Notes under the pieces: generated by a model
The model's database searches: none
Told to the model about the DNA's origin: nothing
Seen by the model: only the letters and a program-made list of their open reading frames with translations
Shown here: one piece after another, positions 51,306 to 60,600 of the stretch
How the letters are laid out: each line of letters opens with the position of its first letter
How positions within the stretch are numbered: position 1 is the first letter of the stretch
Translations under genes and position numbers: made by a program
Assembly: GCF_042847215.1 (NCBI RefSeq)
Contig: NZ_AP031500.1
Span: 2,170,001 to 2,234,000, forward strand
Direction: 5' to 3'
Length of the DNA: 64,000 bases
Origin: Gilvimarinus japonicus
GTDB lineage: Bacteria; Pseudomonadota; Gammaproteobacteria; Pseudomonadales; Cellvibrionaceae

Positions 51306-52753
51306 GCGGACTCCGTAATGTGGTGCAATTTAATTTCAAAGATATCCCGCTCAATTAAGTAGTCATCATCTTGCCGCTCAAGCCGACCCAACTCGGTAAC
51401 GCTAAAGTAGTAGTCGTGCCCCAGATTATCCGCCGATGCCACTTCAATCACATGGCATAGCTTTAATAGATCTTGCGCGTTACCCACCGGTAAAAACCGC
51501 GAGTTAACCACACCGGTATCGGCCAGTGCCCGATGTACGTAATCGCGCAGCTGACCACCTTGGAACGCAAAGGCCTGATCGAGCATCTGTTGGATGTACA
51601 GCTCTTTACGGGCGTCCTGATCAAGACTGGGCGGCGCCGTAACGCGACTGAGTACCACGTGATTGGGCCGCCTTTGGCGCAGCTGGTTTTGCCCAGGGTC
51701 AATATAGCGCAGCTGGCAGTTTTGCAGCGCAGGTGCTATCTCGCCAAGCACACGGTTTTGCTCATCGGGAAGCGTGCGTAACCTTCGGCAAAGGTTAATT
51801 AACTGATCGGACTGACCATTATTAAGGTAACTGAGCTGGCGCATAATGGTTTCGGCGCGACGGGTAAAGTTATTCAGCGCGCCGCGCAGCTGCGGCAGCA
51901 TGGTATCGCAGGCGTCTCTTAGGCGCCGTTCGATGGCCTCAAGTAGATAGTAAAGCACCGAGCGCTGAGTGTTTTCGGCCACTAGCTGGGGCAAAACTTG
52001 ACGTAACTCTCGTTCGGCATCCGCTTTGAATGTTTTGGTTTTGCGCTTGATCGACAAAATTAAACCGGCGATTGCGTCGCGATGTTTCTCTACGCTGTCA
52101 GCCGAGAGCCGAACGGCCAAGTCGGGCATAAAGCGCTTTTCCATAAAATCAAAAAACTGATCGGAGGCGCGATGGATCAGCTGTTGGCTTTCCATCTCGC
52201 GCACCAGCTCGCGCCGCTGATCGGCCAGCTCGGCGATAATGTCAGAAAAATCGCTGATAATACGCTCGGAGTAATCGTAGGCATCCAATAAATCACTGTA
52301 CTCACCGCGATCGGCAAACGCCTGCAGACTATTGCGGGTGTTTCGGGTATTGCGGTGACGGGTGTGCAACCGCTGTTTGCCAACGTCCAATAATGGCTGA
52401 GTAAACAAACGCCCGGTACGGGTAAACGCGTAGTGGCTGGTTAAGGTGGCGCTATCGACCTGACACTCTAGCCAACCAAACTCCAGCAGCCGGTTTAAAA
52501 TAAAACCGGCCAGCTCCCGCTGGCTTTTAAAGCGCCCTTCGCTTTCTCGTTCATCATCGTCAAACACCACCGGGTTGCGGGCAATTGCCTCCATAAAAAC
52601 CGCGACGATACCGTTGCGATCAAGCAGGCTTTGATAGTCGTGCAACTCCGTGTAAAGCTTTTGGTACAGCAGCCGCAGGCATTCGACGACCACCTCGCGA
52701 TATTTACCGGTTAACGGATTAAAAAAATGAGCCTGTGGCTCGCGAAAAAACAT
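51302..52753 (-). CDS. mksF: Condensin subunit MksF (JetA-like kleisin)
   Basis: 483-residue kleisin-like subunit that bridges the MksB heads. The first 100 residues (MFFREPQAHFFNPLTGKYRE) form a winged-helix region, the middle (about 170-330) is a set of long helices with alternating charged and hydrophobic residues (SERIISDFSDIIAELADQRR), and the end is a second winged helix. It starts at ATG 52753, 5 nt after a DUF3012-like gene, and overlaps mksE by 4 bases. Homology to DUF3375/JetA is inferred from order, size and gene context. Confidence 0.82.
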   Translation of the reverse strand: MFFREPQAHFFNPLTGKYREVVVECLRLLYQKLYTELHDYQSLLDRNGIVAVFMEAIARNPVVFDDDERESEGRFKSQRELAGFILNRLLEFGWLECQVDSATLTSHYAFTRTGRLFTQPLLDVGKQRLHTRHRNTRNTRNSLQAFADRGEYSDLLDAYDYSERIISDFSDIIAELADQRRELVREMESQQLIHRASDQFFDFMEKRFMPDLAVRLSADSVEKHRDAIAGLILSIKRKTKTFKADAERELRQVLPQLVAENTQRSVLYYLLEAIERRLRDACDTMLPQLRGALNNFTRRAETIMRQLSYLNNGQSDQLINLCRRLRTLPDEQNRVLGEIAPALQNCQLRYIDPGQNQLRQRRPNHVVLSRVTAPPSLDQDARKELYIQQMLDQAFAFQGGQLRDYVHRALADTGVVNSRFLPVGNAQDLLKLCHVIEVASADNLGHDYYFSVTELGRLERQDDDYLIERDIFEIKLHHITESA

Positions 52754-52758
52754 AAGGG

Positions 52759-53055
52759 TTATTCGTACACGCAGTTTTTAGCAAACAAGCGGGCGTCTGC
52801 ATCGCCCCAGCTGTCGTCAGGTTTATTCATCATTTGCTCACACCAGGGCTCAGAGCCACGCTCGGCCGGCGCACTGGGTACGCTGTTACCCTCCGAGGCT
52901 TGTGGCGTTTTTACCTGAGGCATCACCACAAAAGGATCGGCGGCACCTGGTGCAGGCGCAGGCGCTGGGGTGACACTTAACACATAAAGCCCGACCGCGA
53001 TGGTGATAACCCCAATCACAATAGATATCAAAGAAATAATTAACGATTTAGACAT
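52759..53055 (-). CDS. Small DUF3012-like membrane protein
   Basis: 98 residues from ATG 53055. One N-terminal membrane helix (SLIISLISIVIGVITIAVGLYV), a Pro/Ala linker, and a C-terminal domain WCEQMMNKPDDSWGDADARLFAKNCVYE whose paired cysteines and DxW-x-x-x-A pattern match DUF3012, a small family usually found as lipoproteins. Its start overlaps the hemB end by 8 nt and mksF begins 5 nt later, so it is the first gene of the mks unit. Function unknown. Confidence 0.75.
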   Translation of the reverse strand: MSKSLIISLISIVIGVITIAVGLYVLSVTPAPAPAPGAADPFVVMPQVKTPQASEGNSVPSAPAERGSEPWCEQMMNKPDDSWGDADARLFAKNCVYE

Positions 53056-54028
53056 GGTGTTCACTCAGCCAGTGGGCAATTTGCTCGGCGTAATAGGTAA
53101 TAATCAAATCGGCTCCGGCGCGTTTAAACGACAGCATGGTTTCCATGACAATGGCTTGTTCATCAATCACACCGGCGGCGGCGCCCGCCTTAATCATGGC
53201 GTACTCACCACTGACGTGATACACCGCTACCGGACGCTCACTGTGAGCGGCGATTTGGTGGACGATATCGAGATAAGCCAAAGCTGGCTTTACCATTAAA
53301 ATATCGGCGCCTTCGGCTTCGTCCTGCAGCGATTCCGCTAACGCCTCACGGGCATTGGCTGGGTCCATTTGGTAGGTGTTGCGAGTGCCTTTAAAAGTGC
53401 TATCAACGGCATCGCGAAACGGCCCGTAAAACGCCGAGGCAAATTTAGTCGAATAAGACATAATCGGGATGTGGCCAAACCCCGCCTCATCTAACGCCTC
53501 GCGCAGCGCTGCAATCATGCCGTCTTGCATGCCGGACGGCGCAATCATATCGACGCCCGCGTGGGCACACACCAGTGCTTGACGCTGTAAATTAACCAAG
53601 GTTGCGTCGTTATCGACGTCATTATCGGCGACCACACCACAGTGACCGTGATCGGTGTATTCGCAAAAACAGTTGTCGCTAATAACGGTGATCTCGGGGG
53701 CGGCGGCTTTAGCGATTTTAATCATGCGTGCTAACAAGCCATCATCGGCAAAGGTATCGCTGCCCACCGCATCTTTGTGTTGCGACACACCAAACAATAA
53801 AACCGCTGGAATGCCGGCGGCCGCTGCGCGCTTTACGACACTTGCCAACTGCGCCTCTGGATAGCGAACCACGCCCGGCATACTGGCAATGGCGACCGGC
53901 TCATCGATGCCCTCTTCGACGAAGATCGGCAAGATAAAATCGGCGCAGGTAAGCTCTGTCTCACGCACCATACGGCGTAAGGCACTGGTGCGACGCAAAC
54001 GGCGAAAGCGAAATTGTGGTGTCTGCAT
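53048..54028 (-). CDS. hemB: Delta-aminolevulinic acid dehydratase (porphobilinogen synthase)
   Basis: Joins two 5-aminolevulinate molecules into porphobilinogen for haem. ATG 54028 gives 326 residues; a TTG five codons earlier is rejected. The zinc-binding Cys cluster DNCFCEYTDHGHCG, the Schiff-base lysines in MSYSTKFASAFYG and ILMVKPALAYLD are all present, so it is the zinc-dependent type. It is followed closely by the DUF3012-like gene (overlapping 8 nt) and preceded by an unknown gene 36 nt upstream, so transcription with the mks genes is likely. Confidence 0.97.
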   Translation of the reverse strand: MQTPQFRFRRLRRTSALRRMVRETELTCADFILPIFVEEGIDEPVAIASMPGVVRYPEAQLASVVKRAAAAGIPAVLLFGVSQHKDAVGSDTFADDGLLARMIKIAKAAAPEITVISDNCFCEYTDHGHCGVVADNDVDNDATLVNLQRQALVCAHAGVDMIAPSGMQDGMIAALREALDEAGFGHIPIMSYSTKFASAFYGPFRDAVDSTFKGTRNTYQMDPANAREALAESLQDEAEGADILMVKPALAYLDIVHQIAAHSERPVAVYHVSGEYAMIKAGAAAGVIDEQAIVMETMLSFKRAGADLIITYYAEQIAHWLSEHHV

Positions 54029-54064
54029 AATGGTTTCTGCCAATATCGTGGGTAAGTGTCTAAG

Positions 54065-54490
54065 TTAAAGTCCCAGCGAGCTCTCGTGGCTCCACTGACA
54101 CTGGACGTACATATCACCAGAGCCCGGCGTGTGATAGTTGCGGCTACTTTCCCAGGTAAAGGTATGGGTGCCACACAACTCGGTTTCTAAGTGGACCGTT
54201 GCCGAGACCCAGTACATTTTGCCTAGCAGCGCTTCAAACTGTTCAATCCACTGATTCCATTCGTATTCGACGGCCTTATAAGAAGCGCCAAAGTGCATCA
54301 CCTCGGTCTGGTAATTGCGTGTTAGAACATCGAGTGCCGGAATCGCAAACATCTCTTGGCACAAAAATGGCCAGTTATCCGCGCGCGGCAGGGTTAACAT
54401 TGCCTCGCGATTGGCGCGTATTCGGTCGCGGTAGCCAACGCCTTGAATACTGTCTTTAATGCAGCCGTAGACAATCGACTCTTGATCCAT
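54065..54490 (-). CDS. Conserved-looking protein of unknown function
   Basis: 141 residues from ATG 54490, between ligA and hemB on the same strand. No signal peptide or membrane helix; the composition is aromatic-rich (Trp, Tyr, His) with motifs YGCIKDSIQGVGYRDR, WPFLCQEMF and VQCQWSHESSLGL. I do not recognise the family. The 63-nt gap after ligA and 36-nt gap before hemB suggest an operon member. Translation is likely real because it is in the same strand and spacing as its neighbours. Confidence 0.68.
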   Translation of the reverse strand: MDQESIVYGCIKDSIQGVGYRDRIRANREAMLTLPRADNWPFLCQEMFAIPALDVLTRNYQTEVMHFGASYKAVEYEWNQWIEQFEALLGKMYWVSATVHLETELCGTHTFTWESSRNYHTPGSGDMYVQCQWSHESSLGL

Positions 54491-54553
54491 AACCCTACCC
54501 ATCAATGCGCGAGCGCACGGTATTTATCGCGGTGGTTAATGTGTTGTTTATCG

Positions 54554-56596
54554 CTAGGCACCCTCGTGCTCGGACAAAAGCGCTTGTAAGGCGTCTTCGT
54601 CGAGTATTTTAACGCCGAGTGCTTCGGCTTTGCTGAGCTTAGACCCGGCGCCGGGGCCGGCAACAATAAAACTCGTTTTTTTCGAAACGCTGCCGGCAAC
54701 TTTGGCCCCCAGAGCACGCAGCTTATCGCCAGCTTCATCGCGGCTCATACTCTCGAGCGATCCGGTGATAACCACAGTTTGCTGGGCCAAAGGCTGTGGT
54801 TTGTCGGTGTTGGCCGCCACCTCTTGCTCAGGCCAATTAACACCCAGCTCGCGCAAGCGGTTAATAATATCGGTGTTTTCATGCTCGACAAAAAAGTCGC
54901 GGATAAAATGCGCGACCACTGGGCCAACATCGTCGACTGTTTGCAGCGTCTGCTCATCGGCCGCGGCTAGCGCATCTAACTGACCAAAGTGGCTTGCTAA
55001 GTTGCGCGCGGTAGCTTCACCGACCTCACGAATCCCCAGGGCGTAAATAAAACGCTCTAGACTGGTTTTTTTACTGGCCGCTAACGCCGCCAGTAAATTG
55101 TCAGCCGATTTTTCACCCATTCGCTCTAGCCCCGACAATTGCTCGCGGCTCAGCGTAAATAGATCCGCAACGGTACTAATAAGCGATTTATCCACCAACT
55201 GCTCTACCAGCTTATCGCCCAAGCCATCGACATCCATGGCCTTGCGCGAGGCGAAGTGGCGAATCGCCTCTTTGCGCTGTGCCGGGCAAATCAAACCACC
55301 CTCGCAGCGAATAGCCGCTTCGCCCGGCACCTCGGCCGCCGACGAGCCACATATAGGGCACTGTGAGGGAAACACAATCTCGGCCGCATCGGGCGGGCGA
55401 CGCTCTTGCACCACCGCGACAACCTGAGGAATAACATCCCCCGCCCTGCGCACAATCACGGTATCACCAATGCGCACATCAAGGCGCGCAATCTCGTCAC
55501 GATTGTGCAACGTCGCGTTAGATACGGTTACCCCGCCGACAAATACCGGCGCCAAGCGGGCCACAGGGGTAATTGAGCCGGTGCGCCCCACCTGAAACTC
55601 TACCGCGTCCAAGGTGGTCATTTCTTCTTGCGCCGGAAACTTATAGGCAATTGCCCAGCGCGGTGCCCGCGAGACAAACCCGAGCTCTTCTTGCCGCTCG
55701 ATATCATTTACCTTAAAAACCACACCGTCGATATCGTACGCCAAGCGTTCGCGTTTTTCGCCCAGTGCTTGATGATATTCAATGCACTGGGCAATTGAGC
55801 TGGCCGTTTGCAACTGATCGTTGGGGGAAAAACCCCAGCGCTTTAAACGATAGAGAATATCGGTATGCTTTTCTGGAAGCGCCTGCCCCTCGTGAATGCC
55901 GACACCATAGGCGCACAACTGCAGTGGCCTTTTGGCGGTAATTCGTGAGTCCAGTTGCCGCAAGCTACCGGCGGCGGCATTGCGCGGGTTTACAAAAACT
56001 TTTTCACCGGCGACTCGTGCGGCCTCGTTAAGGGCGGCAAAACCTGCCTTGGGCATAAAAATTTCGCCGCGCACTTCTAAGCGCTGCGGAAAATCATGGC
56101 CATACAACTTAAGTGGCACGGTTTTAATGGTGCGCACATTGGCGGTAATGTCTTCACCATTTAAGCCATCGCCACGGGTTAGGGCCCGCACCAACAAACC
56201 GTCTTCATACAGTAAACTAATCGCGATGCCATCGAGCTTTGGCTCGCAGGCATACTCGATATCGCTCTGCAGGCCGAGGCGATCTTTTAAACGCTTATCA
56301 AAGGCGATTAAATCGGCATCGGCAAAACTGTTGTCGAGTGACAACATAGGTTTTTCGTGAGCGACGGTATTAAAAGAGGCGAGCGGCTCACCCCCTACCC
56401 GCTGGGTTGGCGAGTCGGGCGTGATTAAACTCGGATGCTCGTCTTCAATCGATTTGAGCCGATTAAACAAACGGTCGTACTCGGCGTCCGGTACGGTCGG
56501 ATCGTCAAGCACGTAATACTGGTAATTAAACCGGTTGATCTCGTCACGCAACCGGTTAATTTCGGTGGTTACCGAATCAGATTTTTGCTGGGCCAA
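54554..56596 (-). CDS. ligA: NAD+-dependent DNA ligase
   Basis: Essential ligase that seals nicks with NAD+ at replication and repair. 680 residues. Adenylation lysine K120 in CEPKLDGIAISL, NTase motif blocks, the four-Cys zinc finger CPICGSSAAEVPGEAAIRC..CPAQ, helix-hairpin-helix region (SGLERMGEKSADNLL, GIREVGEATARNLA) and a C-terminal BRCT domain (about 605-680: TVVITGSLESMSRDEAGDKL). Follows zipA by 45 nt, the typical smc-zipA-ligA order in Pseudomonas-like genomes. Confidence 0.98.
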   Translation of the reverse strand: MAQQKSDSVTTEINRLRDEINRFNYQYYVLDDPTVPDAEYDRLFNRLKSIEDEHPSLITPDSPTQRVGGEPLASFNTVAHEKPMLSLDNSFADADLIAFDKRLKDRLGLQSDIEYACEPKLDGIAISLLYEDGLLVRALTRGDGLNGEDITANVRTIKTVPLKLYGHDFPQRLEVRGEIFMPKAGFAALNEAARVAGEKVFVNPRNAAAGSLRQLDSRITAKRPLQLCAYGVGIHEGQALPEKHTDILYRLKRWGFSPNDQLQTASSIAQCIEYHQALGEKRERLAYDIDGVVFKVNDIERQEELGFVSRAPRWAIAYKFPAQEEMTTLDAVEFQVGRTGSITPVARLAPVFVGGVTVSNATLHNRDEIARLDVRIGDTVIVRRAGDVIPQVVAVVQERRPPDAAEIVFPSQCPICGSSAAEVPGEAAIRCEGGLICPAQRKEAIRHFASRKAMDVDGLGDKLVEQLVDKSLISTVADLFTLSREQLSGLERMGEKSADNLLAALAASKKTSLERFIYALGIREVGEATARNLASHFGQLDALAAADEQTLQTVDDVGPVVAHFIRDFFVEHENTDIINRLRELGVNWPEQEVAANTDKPQPLAQQTVVITGSLESMSRDEAGDKLRALGAKVAGSVSKKTSFIVAGPGAGSKLSKAEALGVKILDEDALQALLSEHEGA

Positions 56597-56641
56597 AGTT
56601 AACTCTACCTGATCAAACGGTTGCCGAATATCGCTTTCGGG

Positions 56642-57592
56642 TTAGCTGGTTGCGCGGGACAGACGTTTGCGTTCGTACTCGGCAATACGCTGGCGGCAAT
56701 GCTCCATGGTCTGGCGGGTCATCACGCTGCGGTTTTCATCTTTTAGCTCGCCACCTAAGTTGTCGGCCAGTGCCTGAGCAACCTCGCGCATAATATCAAA
56801 CGATTTTAAACTATCAGGGCGCATCGGAAGCGTCATAAACAAACTGACTCCCGGGGTATGAAAGCTGGCCATATTTTCTAAATCAAACACGCCGGGTTTA
56901 ACCATATTGGCCAAGCTAAACAGCACCGGGCCCTCACCGGTTTCGTGAGCGTGGCGGTGAAAAATATTCATGTCGCCAAAGCGCATACCGCACTGCAACA
57001 AAACATCCAGCAGTGCATTTCCCGCAAACTGGTGTCCTTCGGGTGCCATCACATTGATAATAACCACTTCATCAGGTTGCTCTGGCGGCGCTTCGGGCTC
57101 GCCGCGATCTTGTACACGGGGCTCGTCATAGGGCTGATCTACTTCGGGCTCATCGGCTTCGTCAAAGGCGCTAAAACTTGGCTCAACGCGTCCGTCATCA
57201 CCGCCTAGGCTTTCATCGGCAGTAAACTGTGGTTCGCTTGTCTGTTCTGGCTTGTTTTGTTGCGCTGAGTTCTGCTCTACCGACTCCATAAGCATCGGTA
57301 CAGACTCATCTAAATTAAGCGTAACTTGTTGCGGGATACGACTTTTGCTTTGGCCCTGATGCGAGTCGTCGGATTCAAACTCGTCGTTCATGCCGCGCGA
57401 GGCAACACGAGCACCGCCGTTGGGAAGCTCGCTGGTAAAAGGTTCATCAAACGGCTCTGCACTACTGTCAAAACGCTTTGCGCGTTTCGACACGCGGATC
57501 GCGTCGCGACGCGAGGCGCGCATGCGGCGCCAGCCATCCAGTAAGATTCCGACAATTAATAAAACGACAATAATCGTTAACCACGTTTCCAT
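56642..57592 (-). CDS. zipA: Cell division protein ZipA
   Basis: Inner-membrane anchor for FtsZ at the division ring. 316 residues: N-terminal membrane helix (METWLTIIVVLLIVGILLDG), a long acidic, Pro/Gln-rich linker (about 40-180), and the C-terminal FtsZ-binding domain (about 180-312: VIINVMAPEGHQFAGNALLD, FHRHAHETGEGPVLFSLANM, DENRSVMTRQTMEHC). Follows smc by 64 nt. Confidence 0.95.
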   Translation of the reverse strand: METWLTIIVVLLIVGILLDGWRRMRASRRDAIRVSKRAKRFDSSAEPFDEPFTSELPNGGARVASRGMNDEFESDDSHQGQSKSRIPQQVTLNLDESVPMLMESVEQNSAQQNKPEQTSEPQFTADESLGGDDGRVEPSFSAFDEADEPEVDQPYDEPRVQDRGEPEAPPEQPDEVVIINVMAPEGHQFAGNALLDVLLQCGMRFGDMNIFHRHAHETGEGPVLFSLANMVKPGVFDLENMASFHTPGVSLFMTLPMRPDSLKSFDIMREVAQALADNLGGELKDENRSVMTRQTMEHCRQRIAEYERKRLSRATS

Positions 57593-57656
57593 ATTTCTCT
57601 GTCCACGAGTTCTCTGTCTGGTTAATTCTTAGCCGAGGGGTATTTAGCCTCGGCGT

Positions 57657-60600
57657 TTAAATGGCGGCAAGCTCGGCGGCTTCATCGACATCCACAGTTA
57701 CCAAGCGCGACACACCGGGCTCGTGCATGGTGACACCGAGCAGCTGATGAGCCATTTCCATGGCGATCTTGTTGTGGGTGATGTAAATAAACTGCACCTG
57801 AGCTGACATCTCTTCCACCATGCGCGCGTAACGGCCAACGTTGGCATCATCCAGTGGCGCATCAACCTCATCCAACATACAAAACGGTGCCGGATTAAGG
57901 CGGAAAATCGAGAAGACCAACGCAATCGCGGTCAGTGCTTTTTCACCACCACTAAGCAAGTGAATAGTACTGTTACGTTTACCCGGTGGCCGCGCCATAA
58001 TAGCGATGCCGGTATCCAGCATGTCTTCCCCGGTGAGCTCTAAATAGGCGTGCCCACCACCAAACACTTTGGGGAACAACTCTTGTAAACCGCCGTTAAC
58101 CTGATCGAACGTTTCTTTAAAGCGTGTGCGGGTTTCGCGATCGATTTTCTTGATAGCGTTTTCCAGAGTTTCGAGCGCTTCGTTTAAATCTTCGTTTTGC
58201 GCATCTAAATAATTTTTGCGCTCCGACTCGGTTTTGTACTCATCAATCGCGGCCAGGTTAATGGCCCCCAACCGACTAATACGGTTGGCCAATTGCTCTA
58301 GCTCGGACTCAAGCGGCGCGCGCTCGGCACCCTCTTCCAGGTTATCGAGCAACGTCTGTAAATCAAAGCTGTCTTCGGCGAGCTGCTCGGCCAAGCCCTT
58401 GCGCTGAACCTCAAAGGTTTGCGCGGCTAAACGCTCTTGCTCTAAATGGCTGCGTACCGCCTGAACCTCTTGCTCGGCTTTGTTGCGCGATTGCTCGGCC
58501 TCACGCAAATCGTGCTCCACCGCCTCTAACGCCCGGCGAGACTCGCTTAGCTCCTCTTCGACGTTAATGCGTTTTGCCAGCGCCGACTCTAACTCCATCT
58601 TGTTTTCTTCCGCCGGGTCGCGGTTTTCGCTCATGGACTCGGCCAGTTGCTCACGTCGCTCTGTTAGCGTCTCAGTCTGCTCGCGCAGGCGGGCGAGGTT
58701 GAGTTTAATACTGTCAATTTGGGTATTAAGTGACGCCGCGCGCATTTGCAGTTCGTGGGCTTTGTCTTTGTCGTGCCGCGCTTTCTGCCGCGCCCCGTCA
58801 AGCCTGCCGCGAATTTCGTCGCGCCGCGCCAACAGCGATTCGCGCTCATCGGTGTCTTGCTCCATGGCGCCAATGGCATCGCTTAAAATAACCCGCGCCT
58901 CGGCGAGCTGCTCAGCCTCTTGCTCCATTTGCTCTCGGGCTTCACGCACCTCTGACTCAAGACGGCTTTTGCGCATACCCAACTGCTCGAGCTGCACTTG
59001 TTTGGCACTGATGCTGGAGCGCAATTCACTGTGACGCGCGTTGTGGCTGTCCAGCTCGCGGCGCACACTCTCGCGGTCGCTCTCGACGATTTTTAATTGA
59101 TCGCGATTTTCGGCCGAGTCTTGGGCCAGCTGTTCAACGGCGGTTTCCGCCTCGACAATCGCCGCATCCAGCTCTTCGATCTCTTGCCGGCGGGCAATCA
59201 CACCGGCACTCGCATCGGTATCACGCGCGACTTTTAGCCAGTGTTGACTGAGCCATACGCCATCACGAGTCACCACTGACTCGCCGGCCTTTAAAGATTC
59301 GCGCATAGCCAGCGCTGCGGTTAAATCATCGGCGACGTAAATACCGCTCAGCAAACCGGCGACATCCCAGCTGGCAGAGACATGACTGGCTAAGGCCGTA
59401 TGGTTTGCGCTGCTCGCGGCCGCTGTCGCCTTGCGATCCAGCAACACCAGCTCGCCTTGTGCCAGCTCGGCAATAAACTCGGCGGTACCGTCGATACCAT
59501 CGACACACACCGCTTGCAGAGTATTGCCCAACACAGTCTCAAGGGCTTTATCCCAACCGTCGGTGACGCTGACGTCCTCGGCTAAGCGCGGTGCATCGCT
59601 TAAGCCGCGAGCCTCTAACCAGCCGGTAACGGCTTTGTTTTTTTCGCCCAAAGCGGCTTGTTGCAGCGCGTCGAGTGACGCGTGTCGGCCCCGCATACTT
59701 TGCAGCTGGCTGCGCTTGCTGTCGAGCTCTTCGCTAAAACGTTGGCCGTCAGTGCGCAATTGCTCAAGCTGGTCGGCGTAGCTCTCTACTCGCTCGCGCT
59801 GCTCGTCCATCAGCATTTCAAGCTCGGCCAACTGCTCGCGCAGCTGCTCGATCTCACTGTCATCGACGCTGGTGTCACCCAGGCCACGCTTTTCCTCGTT
59901 GAGCTTTTCTACCCGGCTTAACAAGCGCTGCTGCACTTGCTCTAAGTGTTGAATTCGTGACTGCTGAACCTCGGCCCGCTGGCGCGGCTCGGCCGCGCGC
60001 AGGTTAAAGTCGTCCCACTCACCCTGCCAGGCCTGCATTTGCTCCTCGGCCTCGGCCAGCAAGTCCCCGGACGATTCCTCGGCGGCCTGTACCAGCTCCA
60101 GCTCTGGCTCAATTTCCAGTAACTCTTCCTGCCATTGTTCGGCTTTCTCGGTGTCGAGCCGCAAACGATCTTGTGCTTCGTTGCTCTCGCGCTCCGTGCG
60201 TTCGATGTCGGCTTGCAGTTGCCGGTTGCGCTCTTCAGCGTGTTTAATACTCTGCTCAACCCGGGCGATATCAGCGCCAATCGCGTAAAAACGGCCTTGA
60301 ACCTCGTTAAACTTGTCACTGAACTCAGCGTGCTGGGTACGGCATTTTTCAATGGTAGTGTCTTTGTTGACCTGCTCGGTCACAAACGACTCCATGCGTA
60401 GCTCCAGCTCGCGAATCGCCTGTTGTTTACCACTGGCTTGTTGATCTAGCTCGCGGTACTTAATAGCTTGCACTTGTGCTTTAAGCTGACGCTCTTGCTT
60501 TTTAAACTCGGTGTATTTTTCGGCCGCTTGCGCCTGACGCTCCAGGCGCGACAGCTGGCGCTCTAGTTCATCCCGAATGTCGGTTAAGCGCTCGAGGTTC

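Noticed and set aside
47017..52753. Full Wadjet (JetABCD) system
   Set aside because: Only JetA/B/C-like genes; no JetD candidate in the flanks. Downstream genes are a channel and an AAA ATPase, so plasmid-restriction activity is not claimed.
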